Shown here piece by piece: positions 1 through 9,448 of a stretch of DNA of 64,000 nucleotides (position 1 is its first letter; the number at the start of each line of letters is the position of its first letter). A program made the position numbers and the translations under genes. The notes beneath the pieces were generated by a model. That model searched no databases. It saw nothing but the letters and a program-made list of their open reading frames with translations, and was not told the origin of the DNA. The stretch comes from Agapetus fuscipes (lineage: Eukaryota; Arthropoda; Insecta; Trichoptera; Glossosomatidae): assembly GCA_951799405.1 (NCBI GenBank), contig OX637362.1, positions 6,650,703-6,714,702 on the forward strand, read 5' to 3'.

Positions 1-245
1 AAGATGCCCAAACATTCTGACTCTGTTCATGGAAGATGAACGAATGACAAAAAGATTGTGAAAAAGTAATGATAAAATAAAAGTTGAAGGGGTAGACCGA
101 GGAATGAATGGATAGATCAAATACGCAAAATTGCAAATGACTGGAATCTACAGAGTGCGAAAAGGAGAAAAGCGTGCATGAAGAGAATGATGAATATTGA
201 GGAGATAAAACAATTGTGTAATTACAGAAAAACTCTGCGGTGATA
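1..245 (+). pseudogene. Decayed LINE reverse transcriptase C-terminus
   Basis: The reading is broken, but in shifting frames it resembles the C-terminal tail of the reverse transcriptase at 5902-7328: a W-x-D-Q-I-like segment, then an I-A-N-D-W-N-L-Q-S stretch, then K-R-R-K-A-C-M-K. It ends with a counterpart of the terminal K-E-V-C-K-D-R-K-K-W-R motif near 205-240. Several stops and indels rule out function. It enters from the left edge, so its 5' extent is unknown. Membership in the LINE-1 or LINE-2 lineage is not resolved. Confidence 0.6.
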
Positions 246-639
246 TTGGCTAGACCTTGCGTCGGCTTGATACAAAACAAGACAGGTAGAAAGATCTAGA
301 TCAAGAAAATTAATATGAAAAAGATAACGCGATGGATGAGTATTTACGCAACGATTCATACTTGGCAAACTTATCTCTTTTGGAAGGTGAGAGAACATAA
401 AAAACGTGTCGTTTGGATATAATAAAAGAGATGGATCGTTCTAGAGCGGGAAGGAGATATGTTCTGATTCTGTGAGAGAGGGGTGAACCTTTCAGGGCGG
501 AATTGCTGGATAAGCTGGTTTAATACACCGCAAGACATGGCGGCAAATCGTGGGAGAAGAGTGGGAAAGATAAGTGAATAGTTATGGCCAACCAGTTGTT
601 TAAAATATATCATTTTACTTAATTATTTAAAAACATTAA

Positions 640-1150
640 GGGATTGCAAAAAAAAAAGTTTGAACAGGCATGCAATTCACCAACGTAGTGGCTTGGCAAG
701 AAACATGTTCAATTCATAATCCATAATTTAATTTTAATTTTTACATACACTATCAATGTATCTATTATATTAATGTACAACCGTTTACAGGGAGATATTC
801 TCAGTGTTTTTTTTTTACATTTTTAACTAGTGGTTTTCTGTTTTTTATTTTTTTATTTATTTGATAAAAACCTGACAGATCTAAATTTTTCGTTACAAAA
901 ACTGCATGCTTTTATTTAACACTTTTTTTTTCTAATATTACGAATTTTTACGCGAGGAACCCATGCGCAATACATCCATTCCTCTAATGTTAAGGGGTTG
1001 AGCTGCGTAGCAGCCAGGGGCAACGCCACTAGTTTTATTTTAACGAATTATTCATACATAATTACTCAAAGAATCTGTTGATCCAGAGTCAAAGTTACCA
1101 CCAAGGGGCCAGCGCTGACGCTACTCAAAGTTTGAAGGTCCTTGGCCATA
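640..1150 (-). mobile_element. SINE-D, degraded and interrupted copy
   Basis: Two blocks resemble the antisense strand of SINE-D. The first, 640-712, has an A-rich/T-rich end and GCATGCAATTCACCAACG. The second, 1073-1150, has ATCTGTTGATCCAGAGTCAA. The roughly 360 bp between them is AT-rich and unassigned, so this could be one copy split by an insertion or two separate fragments. Confidence 0.4.
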
Positions 1151-1171
1151 TCCCCGACAAAAATAATAATA

Positions 1172-1240
1172 TTGAATCTAAATGTTAATATATCTTTGGA
1201 ACATAGATTACAGATACTCGTATATAGATATCCCAGTTGA
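1172..1240 (+). mobile_element. Unit B, 3' tail fragment
   Basis: Only the 3' end is present: AATGTTAATATATCTTTGG followed by an ACATAGATTACAGAT tail. This matches the last 60-70 bp of the other B copies. The upstream part is absent. Confidence 0.55.
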
Positions 1241-1505
1241 TGAATACCTTAAGGACTAAATGCTATCCCCTAAATCCAGGTTACGAAGAGGGAAATCACT
1301 TCTGGAACCAATTTGATTCGAATTGAAGTTTCTTACTAAGAAAGAAGAGCTCAAACATATAAGCTAATCAACAAACGCAACGATAATAAAATCTCAACTT
1401 AGATTATGTATTTTATTGTTCTCTATCGCTGTTTCACTCACTGTTATAAGCGTTAACTTACAGGTGTGACGATAAGGTACAAAGCTGACAAGATGAAATG
1501 TTCCT

Positions 1506-1930
1506 GAAACACTATGTTCCCAAGACGCAATGTTTCTTACACGCAATGTTCCTAACACGCAATGTTCCTAACACACAATGTTCCTAACCCGCAATATTTC
1601 TTACACGCAATGTTCCTTACACACAATGTTCCTAACACGAATTGTTCTTAACGCATAATGTTCTTAAAGCACAATGATCATAACACATAATGTTCATCAC
1701 ACACAATGTTTTTAACATGCAATGTTCCTAACACATAATGTTCATTAGACACAATGTTTTTAACACGCAATGTTCCTTACACACAATGTTCCTTACACGC
1801 AATGTTCTTAACACATAATGTTCCTAAAGCACAATGTTCATTACACACAATGTTCATTACTCACAATGTTTTAAACATGCAATCTTCCTAACACATAATG
1901 TTCTTAATATGCAATGTTCCTAAAACGAAA
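1506..1930. repeat. Minisatellite, ~17-bp unit
   Basis: A tandem array of imperfect units close to ACACGCAATGTTCCTA, about 25 copies, with unit length drifting between 16 and 18 bp. Variants alternate CACGCAATG, CACACAATG and CACATAATG, giving a patchy higher-order pattern. No frame is preserved, so it is not coding. Confidence 0.9.
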
Positions 1931-2109
1931 TCGAAAAATATGGAAGATACCATAGTTCACATAGAACGCTTAATGGGCTCGCCACATTTCAAATATCCCT
2001 AAGTTATGTGAAGTCACCCATAGGCAAAAAAAATGGGTTCCCGATAATCAGGGATTTCTTTTATTTTACAACATCAGAGTCTAATTTGAGACAACTAAAA
2101 TTTCCAACG

Positions 2110-2338
2110 GGGCTGTCCATATATGACGTCATTCGCATTAAGGGGGGGGGGAGTCTGGTCTGCGGATGATGGTAAATGATGTACGAGTACCAAAAGTGAC
2201 GTCGTTTTTGTAAATACCAATTTCTACAAAATATACAAAATATTATGTAAGTAATATAACATTATTAATTATTAAGTTCATACAGCAAGAGTTCATACAA
2301 AATCGGCCAAAATCGATGACGTAATTTATGGACGGCCC
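2110..2338. mobile_element. MITE with ~24-bp terminal inverted repeats
   Basis: The left end GGGCTGTCCATATATGACGT is the imperfect inverse of the right end near 2316-2338 (GACGTAATTTATGGACGGCC). CAACG flanks both sides (2105-2109 and 2339-2343) and is a candidate 5-bp target duplication. The interior is AT-rich, with a run of nine or more G at about 2142, and has no coding potential. It is therefore a non-autonomous DNA element. I do not assign a superfamily. Confidence 0.75.
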
Positions 2339-2343
2339 CAACG

Positions 2344-2732
2344 TGATTTATGAGATCAAAAAGTTTTTTGCAGATTTAAAAACAAACATGAATTACTTTG
2401 TATTCTGTAGATGCCTAATGGAAAAATAAGAAAATATTGAAACGAGGGAGGAAGTAGAACGCATTAGTAGATGGAATAAAAACGAAATGTACATCTGGGC
2501 CGCGCCAAAAATCAAAGATGGGTCCCAAAGATGGGAGCAAACGGTCGAATCAAAATGCAATCAGTACCGTAAGTATAAGAGATGCTGCGGAGGAAGGTAG
2601 TAAGCGTTGAGTTATACTATTGGTGAAGAACCTGGCTTACGGCTCCACCTGACAACCGGACCTGTCATCACAGAGCTGCCAAACACCACAGAATACTTAA
2701 TAATCAAATGAAATCTAATGTTTTCTTGGTAC
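2344..2732. other. No recognisable feature
   Basis: AT-rich sequence with a short, more GC-rich patch at about 2480-2690. I see no coding frame with protein-like character and no known repeat. Confidence 0.5.
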
Positions 2733-2835
2733 TGTGGGCTCTTCTGACACATACAAGTATATACATGCGGGAAGGGTAAGAGAAGCGTTTAAACGTCGAA
2801 GGACTTCACCGTGGGTCACTAGTGCCAAGTCGCCC
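2733..2835 (+). repeat. Repeat E fragment
   Basis: Shares the words GTGGGCTCTTCTGACACATA and a following GGGTAAGAGAAG-like segment with 19860-19910, and with the reverse complement of 39945-40010. No terminal structure is visible here. Confidence 0.5.
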
Positions 2836-2859
2836 TAAGTCCTGTTTTCTTCATTATGG

Positions 2860-3065
2860 TTCACTCTTGCCAATACCACCCTGGTTTCAGGGAATGGCGG
2901 AGAGAGTTGTAAGGTTTATGTCCATGGGAGATTTTTTTATGTCCGCATGCAGCATGTGTAAGCGCGAACTGACATGACAGGTGTCTACCTATGGGCATGC
3001 ACTATATGTGAGCCTTAAATGTCAACATATCTTTGCAACTTAGATTATAGATAAGTTATAGATAT
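2860..3065 (+). mobile_element. Unit B, 5'-truncated
   Basis: Begins at the TTCACTCTTGCCAATACCAC segment and lacks the CCTTGACTTATAGG start. It keeps the GTTTCAGGGAA core, the CATGCAGCATGTGTAAGCGC block and the ATCTTTGCAACTTAGATTAT tail. It is directly followed by a second B. Confidence 0.85.
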
Positions 3066-3071
3066 CCTGAG

Positions 3072-3328
3072 ATACTCCTTGACTTATACATTGGTATGAG
3101 GCTAACCACCCATACTGTAAAAAATGGTTAACTTTGCCAATGTCACCCTCGTTTCAGGGAAGGTCGGCAAAATTTGCAGGGTTTATGTTCATTTGAGGTT
3201 CGGTTTTAATTTGTAAGTACACATTCAGCATTTGTAAGCACGAACTTACACGTGTCTGTTTGTGGACATGCATTTGATATGAGTTTTAAATGTTTATATA
3301 TCTTTGCAATTTAGATTATAGACTTATT
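3072..3328 (+). mobile_element. Unit B, full length
   Basis: Starts at CTCCTTGACTTATACATTGG and runs through GAGGCTAACCACCC, AATGTCACCC and GTTTCAGGGAAGGTCGGC to the tail CTTTGCAATTTAGATTATAG. It is head-to-tail with the truncated B just upstream. Confidence 0.9.
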
Positions 3329-3837
3329 ATGTAAGAGTCCTGCGTCTAACAGTAAACTGAGAGAGGCTGAGGGAGAAGAAGAAAACTCGTAAATATTCGA
3401 TAGAAGTAAAAATAGCCTTAAAAATTTAATCAGGACCTTGGAACCCTCCCAAACTATCGAAGACGTGTATTTCCGTGAAAAACCGCGGCGTTTTTGTGGG
3501 TTTTCATTAGCGCGAATGGCATTGTCCAAAGCCGGTCCCACCCCCGACACAGACAAGACTTATTCCCTCCCACTAATTAACTACAACAGAAAACTTAATT
3601 GTGGGAGATGGGGAGGGCAGATAGGAGGCAAGGCTAAGGAAAGAGATGGCAATCTGTGCCACGTAACAAATCACTGCGGGAAGTACAAGCGGACCAACCA
3701 TGTACACACCTAGCACACACGCTGAAGAAAACAACAGCCTTTCCATGAGGTCTGTACATTTCAAAACGTCAAAATTTTAGTGTTGTCGCATGGGAGGGTT
3801 GCTAAACCAAAGACAAGCTTATGTGAAAAGGTATATA
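3329..3837. other. No recognisable gene
   Basis: Open frames of 60-90 codons occur on both strands (for example 3438-3713 on +). They overlap each other, start in non-optimal contexts and show no domain. The segment at 3455-3560 is less AT-rich than its surroundings. I assign nothing. Confidence 0.5.
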
Positions 3838-3925
3838 CAGGGTACGGCAGCATAACTTCCATTTTTTTAAATGTGCGCCATTCTGTAGGTTGATGTCGTG
3901 GCGGAGCGCTAGAGGCTTGTTTGAG
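3838..3925. mobile_element. Possible terminus of a mariner-type element
   Basis: The block TACAGGGTACGGCAGCATAA and the text after it look like the conserved end of a Tc1/mariner-like element, beginning at a TA. I see no opposite end in this window, so it would be a truncated remnant. This is recalled family resemblance, not a proof. Confidence 0.3.
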
Positions 3926-3996
3926 ATGCGGAAAAAAAAAATCCCGACACAGTTCAGTTGCTATACTTAGTATTATCGTATACTTCTATGGTCGAG

Positions 3997-4342
3997 TCCG
4001 GTCTATAGCTCAGGTGGTAGAGTGCTTGGCATTCCATGCCGAGAGCTCGGGTTCATGTTTTCCCGTTTCGGTGTTTATTTCAAACCCCAAAATAAAATAC
4101 CGGCAAGGCTTACTCAGCCTTCACAATAAATGAGTACCAGCACTCTCGGGAGCTGGGAAACCTCCGCTTTAACTGAAGTGGTTGGCGTAAGGCCGACCCC
4201 CTTACCCGTAAAAATAAATAGGTTCGACCCGTAAAAATAAATAGGTTCGACCCGTAAAAATAAATAGGTTCGACTCGCCACATGCGAACCCTTCGATGAT
4301 AACGCAGGCAAGAAGTTACACTATATGTGTAGCTTAGTTGCG
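3997..4342 (+). mobile_element. SINE-A, full length with internal triplication
   Basis: Reference copy for family A. The tRNA-like head holds an A-box-like segment (TATAGCTCAGGTGG). The B-box position reads GGGTTCATGTTTTCCC and is mutated. The body carries GTTTCGGTGTTTATTTCAAA, CCGGCAAGG, ACTCAGCCTTCACAA, GGGAGCTGGGAAAC, GGTTGGCGTAAGGCCG and the TTACACTATATGTGTAGC tail. Unusually, the CCCGTAAAAATAAATAGGTTCGA segment is present three times in tandem (23-bp period, about 4205-4273), where other copies have one. Confidence 0.92.
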
Positions 4343-4388
4343 ATATTAATAGAATCACCTGATGTGAATGCTTGATAGATTGGATGTA
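4343..4388 (+). pseudogene. LINE-1 reverse transcriptase, 5' fragment left of pogo insertion
   Basis: These 46 bp run out of SINE-A and, read together with 5902 onward, continue the LINE reading frame. After removing the DNA transposon and one TA, the frame reads C-E-C-L-I-D-W-M-Y-E-L-C-K, as expected just upstream of the conserved V-P-x-D-W-R-K-A motif of this reverse transcriptase type. One stop codon lies in the fragment. The LINE is 5'-truncated here, so its endonuclease and any ORF1 are missing. Confidence 0.7.
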
Positions 4389-4994
4389 GGGTAGAGCGGG
4401 GCTAAAAGTTCCGCGGGTTAAAAGTTCCACTGGCTGTTTCTAGGAAATAAAAACCCGTAGGAAATCGGCTTCACCGACCATAGATGCGGGAAAGGTGGAG
4501 GAGATGACCGACCAACGCCTGCTACCGTCTGGCAGGCACAGAGCGAGCACGGATCATATGTTTGTTTTGACTCTTGTAAAGTATTTTCGTTTTTCGGCGA
4601 ACGTTTCGGAGCAGTGAGCTGTATATTGGAGTTTCTTCGATAAAGTAAGTTTATTTGTATAGTGTCGTTAATGTTTTTTATAATGGAACTAGTGTTTTAA
4701 GTTAATATGCAGCAGTTTTTTGATAATTCTTCAGACGACATGAAATCTACAAATGGGGCAAAAAGTTCCATTTGATATGGGGTAAGAAGGTCCAGGAACT
4801 TTTAACCCCTCTGTTTATATTGCACACTTTTTACCTTAATATCAATATTTTAAGGTCTGTCTTATGTTTCCAGCATTATGCTCCAGCATTATTTTCTTTC
4901 AAAACGCCTCTGGTAGTTTTTACATATTTGTGTTTTTTTCAGAATACAAAACTATAAAAGAAAAACGGAAAGGGGTAAAACTTCCCTTGATGTT

Positions 4995-5470
4995 ATGAAG
5001 CGAGCCGCAGAATTGGTGATGAAGGAAGGAAAACCTCTGCGGACTGTCGCTAGAGATTTGAGATATGTCGCATGTCTTTGAAAAGGTTTGTAAACCGGCT
5101 CAAGGAAGGCACTGAAGATCCCTGATTTGGATACACAACACCTCGAATTGTCTTTTCATCGCAGCAAGTAAAGTCGCTGGAGAAACCTCTTACAACTATT
5201 CTCAGGAAGTTGTATGGCCACTTCCAAAGACAGGGCCGCGTAAGATGTCGGCTTATACAAGAAAGCAAAGCAGGGCAGCCATATTAACATATATTAAAAA
5301 AATGCTCTTGCCCTAGAGCAAGCGACAAGAAAAAGGCCATACCCCGCTGCTAAGAAACTAGCTGCCAAGAAAAAGCAGGAGACGATAAAGATTCTGCAAT
5401 TAGCTAGTAGCTCCTGCAGCTCAAAGGACGAGGAATGCTAAGTGTGCGCCCAATCCAGGAGCTGTCGTAT
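4995..5470 (+). pseudogene. Pogo-like transposase remnant with pipsqueak-type HTH
   Basis: From the ATG at 4995 the frame opens KRAAELVMKEGKPLRTVARD, the typical first helices of the psq-type DNA-binding domain of pogo/Tigger transposases. A stop and a frameshift follow within about 30 codons. Later segments (lysine-rich, then a Cys-containing tail near 5410-5470 in another frame) suggest the C-terminal part. The DDE catalytic core is largely missing, since only about 480 bp remain against more than 1 kb in intact relatives. It is not functional. Confidence 0.65.
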
Positions 5471-5680
5471 ACATATGCCGAAACTGCGACAGTGATGACG
5501 ATTTTTTTTTTTTTTTTTCATGTATTTTGTTTTTGTGTGTTGATATTTTTATTGTAATTTCTCATAATTGGTAATGTTTTAATAATTATTAATAAAAAAT
5601 AAATAATATTTACCCCTTTTCTCTACTGACTAATCCCAAATGAAGCACTAAGTTGATTGGTACTTTTTACCCCATGCATG

Positions 5681-5714
5681 GAACTTTAAGCCCCGCATGC
5701 GGGGCTTAAAGTTC
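5681..5714. repeat. Perfect 34-bp palindrome
   Basis: GAACTTTAAGCCCCGCA and its exact inverse meet with no spacer. The arms are copies of the element's subterminal GGGGCTTAAAGTTC word placed tail to tail. It lies inside the pogo-like transposon and may be a transposase-binding site pair or the scar of an internal rearrangement. Confidence 0.95.
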
Positions 5715-5901
5715 AATTTGTCTACTTCCAAAAAAATGTCTTTAATTTCTCAAACAAGTAAAATAATGTACAATTGTAAGGCCTGTGGTATAGCCGAATA
5801 GATATACTTTCGGTAGATATTAGTTATTTTTTTATGGATGGAATACATGGCCCACAATTAGGGAATATGTCGAAAGTGGCACTATTAGCCCCGCTCTACC
5901 C

Positions 5902-7328
5902 TACGAATTATGTAAGCTTTGTGTGAATGCAGGAGTAGTACCGATGGATTGGAGGAAGGCAGTCATTGTTCCCATTTACAAAGGTAAAGGAGACAAAAAA
6001 GACTGTCAGAACTTCAGACCAATCAGTCTACTCAGTATACCAGGAAAAGTCTTCTGTAAGGTGATTATAAAAAAGTGATTCTGACAACTAGTGAAAGGAT
6101 TTCCGATGTACAGTTCGGCTTTATGGCCGGTAGAGGCTGTGTTGATCAGATTTTTACTCTACGACAACTTGTTGAAAAACAATTGTCGGTGAGGCGGAAG
6201 CTGTTCACGGCCTTTGTAGATCTGGAAAAGGCTTTTGACTCAGTAGACAGAGGTATGTTATGGGATGTTTTGAAAGCATACGGAGTGAATGGGGCTCTCC
6301 TAGGTGCGGTGCATGCAAACTATGAAAATAGTAAGGCATGTGTTCGTATTGATGGTGAGTATAGTGAATGGTTTGAAGTTTATAAGGGTGTGAGGCAAGG
6401 ATGTGTGATGAGTCCTTGGCTATTTAACATAGTCATGGACAAGTGTGTCAGAGATGCTAGACTTAATGATTGTGGATTGATGATAGGAGAGAGCAAAGTG
6501 AGTGTTCTACTGTATGCAGATGATGCAGTTCTTGTATCTGATTCTGCAGTAGAATTGCAAACAATGCTCTCTAGATTGAATGAAGCTTTGTTAGGTAACC
6601 ATTTGAAGTTGAATGCAAGTAAGACGAAAGTATTGATTTTTGAAAGAGATGATGAAAATATGAATTATGAATTTAAAATTAATGGAATGAATGTTGATGT
6701 CGTAAATGAGTTTGTATACCTGGGAAGTAAGTTTGAAAAAGATGGAAGAATGATCGGTGAATTTGAAAGAAGAATAATGAAAGGCAGGTGCGTACTGGGT
6801 GCTACCGCTAGCATCGCCAAGAACCAGAATCTTTCAAAAAATGTTCGACTGGCGGTGCACGGTGGTATACTAGTGCCCACTCTGATATATGGAAGTGAAG
6901 CCTGGACGGTGAGTGAAAGTGAGATTAGTAAAGTCCATACAGTAGAAATGGACTACTTAAGAAGTATGATTGGGAAAAGACGGAGTGATAGGGTAAGGAA
7001 TGATTTTGTTAGAGAGGAATGTGGTGTAAGAGAAAGTGTGAAAGTAAAGATTAAAAGAAGTATGCTTAGATGGTTTGGACATTTGGAGAGAATGAATGAG
7101 GAAAGACTGACGAAGAAAGTATATGCTGCGAGAATTGATGGATGTCGTGGAAGAGGAAGACCGAGAAAGGTATGGATGGACCAAATTTTCGAAATAGCGA
7201 ATGAATGGGATATCCAGAGTCATAATAAAAGGAGAGCTTGTATGAAAAAGGTTATGGCTCTGGATGAAATGAAAGAAGTATGCAAGGATCGAAAGAAATG
7301 GCGGTTGATCTGTAATGCTGGCGGTTAA
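5902..7328 (+). pseudogene. LINE-1 reverse transcriptase (non-LTR retrotransposon ORF2, 5'-truncated)
   Basis: This is the best coding sequence in the window. The stretch 5905-6074 encodes V-P-M-D-W-R-K-A-V-I-V-P-I-Y-K-G-K-G and N-F-R-P-I-S-L-L in one frame. A one-base shift in an A6 run at about 6069-6074 moves the rest into the frame open from GTG at 6075 to the stop at 7328 (417 codons). In that frame lie F-G-F-M-A-G-R-G, F-V-D-L-E-K-A-F-D (residues 47-55), G-V-R-Q-G-C-V-M-S-P (105-114) and Y-A-D-D (147-150), so all catalytic aspartates of the RVT_1 domain are present. The thumb and C-terminal region ends with G-R-G-R-P-R-K-V-W-M-D-Q-I and K-E-V-C-K-D-R-K-K-W-R. It copies the element RNA at a nicked target. 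No endonuclease domain is present, so this copy could not move by itself. The well-preserved frame suggests a fairly recent insertion. Confidence 0.9.
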
Positions 7329-7690
7329 AGCTAAGGCTTTTAAATTTAAAAAATATGTGTTGTAGCTTTTTAATTTTTTACTGTTTAATTGCTTAGAATT
7401 TATTTGTTTTATATATTTGATTGTATCAATTGCATGTACTCCTTGATTGATAGGTTGGTATGCGGCTGACCACCCATACTGTAAAAAATGGTTCACTTTG
7501 CCAATGTCACCCCTGCTTCAGGGAAGGTCGGCAAGAGTTGCAGGGCTTATGTTCATTTGAGATTGGGGGTTTTATATTGTAGGTCCACATGCAGCATGTG
7601 TAAGCGCGAAATTATGCATGTCTGCTTGTGGGAATGCATTTAATATGAAACTCAAATGATACATATCTTTGCAGCTTAGATTTAGATTTA
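7329..7690 (+). mobile_element. LINE-1 3' UTR containing unit B
   Basis: About 110 bp after the stop codon comes the complete unit B: CTCCTTGATTGATAGGTTGG, GCGGCTGACCACCC, AATGTCACCCCTG, CAGGGAAGGTCGGCAAGAG, and ATCTTTGCAGCTTAGATTTA with a (TTAGAT)n tail. The same order (frame end, spacer, B) recurs at 20571, 29488 and 47703. B is therefore the LINE's own 3' end, the part its reverse transcriptase would recognise. Confidence 0.88.
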
Positions 7691-8110
7691 GATTTAGACC
7701 TGAGAAAAATAAAACATTCAGGACCCGACTCTGGCTTTTCACTCATCTTTAATTTAAGTTGCAGGGAAAAATTAAGTTATGAGATTATTTCTCCATGCAC
7801 TTACATAAATACGTGTAGGTTCACGCTCACAGCTGAAAGATGAATAATTGTTATTGCAGTAATGACGTCATAAAACACCTAGGCAATATTTACAAACCCA
7901 TTACACTACCCTGAGTGGAGTTTAATGACCCCTGTAGCCTTGTAAGGGTAGGAGAGCTTAAAACCTGTGGAACCAACGTACCCTTATATCCTGAAACGTA
8001 CCCTAACGTATCCTTAACATCCTATAACATACCCTAACGGCAAGCCGGCTAGGCTGAAAGATTGCGAGATCTAGGAGTGCATTAAGAGGTGCCTTGAATG
8101 CTGAAGGTTG
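7691..8110. other. Unassigned, with short degenerate repeats
   Basis: No gene seen. The stretch 7975-8045 repeats the loose words ACGTACCCTTA, ACGTACCCTAACGTA and ATACCCTAACGG, a short degenerate tandem. Confidence 0.45.
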
Positions 8111-8145
8111 CTACGAAGCAGGGGCGTGCATCCCATACGGGCATA

Positions 8146-8378
8146 TATACATTTAAGATTCATATGAAATGCATACCTAAAAGCAGGCATGCTGCATATG
8201 TCGATACAAAAGGATTAAATTCAATTAAAAATGATTATGAACTATGAAACATTTGCCGACCTTCCCTGAAACAAGGGTTGAAATTGGCAAAGTGAAAAGT
8301 TTTTTTTCACAGTATGAGCGGTCAGCCTCATACCAAATTATAAGTCAAATAACCCTCATACTAACTTATAAGCCAGAA
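8146..8378 (-). mobile_element. Unit B, divergent, antisense
   Basis: Antisense B with GCCGACCTTCCCTGAAACAA, TTGGCAAAGTG and GGTCAGCCTCATACCAA. The centre is AT-rich and diverged. The 5' end (TTATAAGTCAA) is present and appears partly repeated at 8340-8378 (CCCTCATACTAACTTATAAG). Confidence 0.8.
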
Positions 8379-8388
8379 CATAGTTGGA

Positions 8389-8610
8389 AGAATGCTTGCG
8401 TTTCATGAAGGCTAGGATTCGATCACTACCAAGGGTGTCAGAAATGATTTCTCGTTTCGGCGTTTATTTTAATCCCAACATAAAAAGGTTTATTGAGCGT
8501 TCACAATAAATGAGAACACTCAGCAGCATACAAGCTCCAGTTCATATGAAGTGACTAGTGTAAGGCTGGCCCCTTACCGGCTAAAATAAAAGGGTTCCAC
8601 TCGCTACAGA
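8389..8610 (+). mobile_element. SINE-A, 5'-truncated
   Basis: Starts in the anticodon region of the head (GAATGCTTGCGTTTCATG) and keeps a B-box-like AGGATTCGATCAC. It then carries the GTGTCAGAAATGATTTC body, but ends before the TTACACTATATG tail. Confidence 0.8.
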
Positions 8611-8697
8611 GACGTTACTTACGAAATAAGTATGCAGCATTATTTGATGAGTGTTTCCTTTCTAAAAAGACTGAAATATTTTAAGTTATCTGTTTAC

Positions 8698-8945
8698 TTT
8701 TTAAGTATGAGGCTGACCCCCTGTGCTGTACAAATTGGTTCACTTTTGCCAATGCCATCCCGGTTTCAGGGAAAGGCGACAGAAGTTGCAAGGTTTATGT
8801 TCATGTGAGATTTTATATTATAATTTGTATGCACACATGCAGAATGTGTAGGCGCCAACCAACATGTGCCTGTCTTTGGGCATGCATATAATTTGAGCCT
8901 TAAATGTTACATATCTTTGCAGCTTAGATTATAGATTATATAGAC
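8698..8945 (+). mobile_element. Unit B
   Basis: Carries TATGAGGCTGACCCCCTG, CACTTTTGCCAATGCCATCC, GGTTTCAGGGAAAGGCG, CACATGCAGAATGTGTAGGC and CTTTGCAGCTTAGATTATAG. It belongs to the minority subtype with TTTTGCCAATGCCA. Confidence 0.9.
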
Positions 8946-9448
8946 CTAAAAAAACATCAATGTAAACAATGTATAAAGTTTTATTCCTTTATTAATTATC
9001 ATGAATAAACCTAAAAAATTAGAAAAATAGCAACGGAAGTAATTGCAAAATAAGCAACATCTGAACGCAAAAATAATAAAGTTCGCGAATGAAAGAAAAG
9101 TGACTAAAAAAAGATTCTTTTATAATTTTGTCTTTTTTGCAAAACTCTAGGTACGCTTTTTAATAAGAAAGATCGCTGTGGGACGTCCTGGGGGAGTCTT
9201 CTATGTAAATAGGAGACGATCCCAAAGGGAAAAGAAAGGACGTGAAAATCCGTTTTCCTTTCTCATTTTAACTACAGCTTGGGACGTATATCCAAATGTT
9301 GTTTTTAATTTTTTTAACGTTTTGTGTACACGAGCTTTTATTTTGCTCTCGTGAATTTTACACAATATTATAAATTTGTAGAAACAATTACCATTCTTAA
9401 GCCGTTTTCATTAAATAAAGAACAAATTAGTTTTAAATTTTAAGGATT
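8946..9448. other. AT-rich, short LINE-like scrap
   Basis: AT-rich sequence. Around 9172-9205 lies CTGTGGGACGTCCTGGGGGA, which resembles the C-terminal coding end of a widespread invertebrate non-LTR element. It is too short to place. Nothing else is seen. Confidence 0.4.

Larger units (their letters stand above)
4389..5901. mobile_element. Pogo-like (Tc1/mariner superfamily) DNA transposon, decayed
   Basis: Bounded by terminal inverted repeats GGGTAGAGCGGGGCTAA (left) and TTAGCCCCGCTCTACCC (right), with similarity continuing about 25 bp inward. TA is duplicated on both sides (4387-4388 and 5902-5903), as expected for the Tc1/mariner superfamily. The word GGGGYTWAAAGTTC recurs through the element in both orientations as subterminal repeats. 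A decayed transposase lies inside at 4995-5470. It interrupts the reverse transcriptase of LINE-1, so it inserted after the LINE did. Confidence 0.85.

Noticed and set aside
1506..1930. CRISPR-like spaced repeats
   Set aside because: No constant-length unique spacers; it is a simple tandem minisatellite in eukaryotic DNA.
3311..3764. Three small overlapping frames as a gene cluster
   Set aside because: Opposite strands, overlapping, no motif, no splice or promoter logic.
7329..7500. Minus-strand open frame of 179 codons (6957-7496)
   Set aside because: It is the antisense of the LINE-1 reverse transcriptase end and its UTR; no independent motif.
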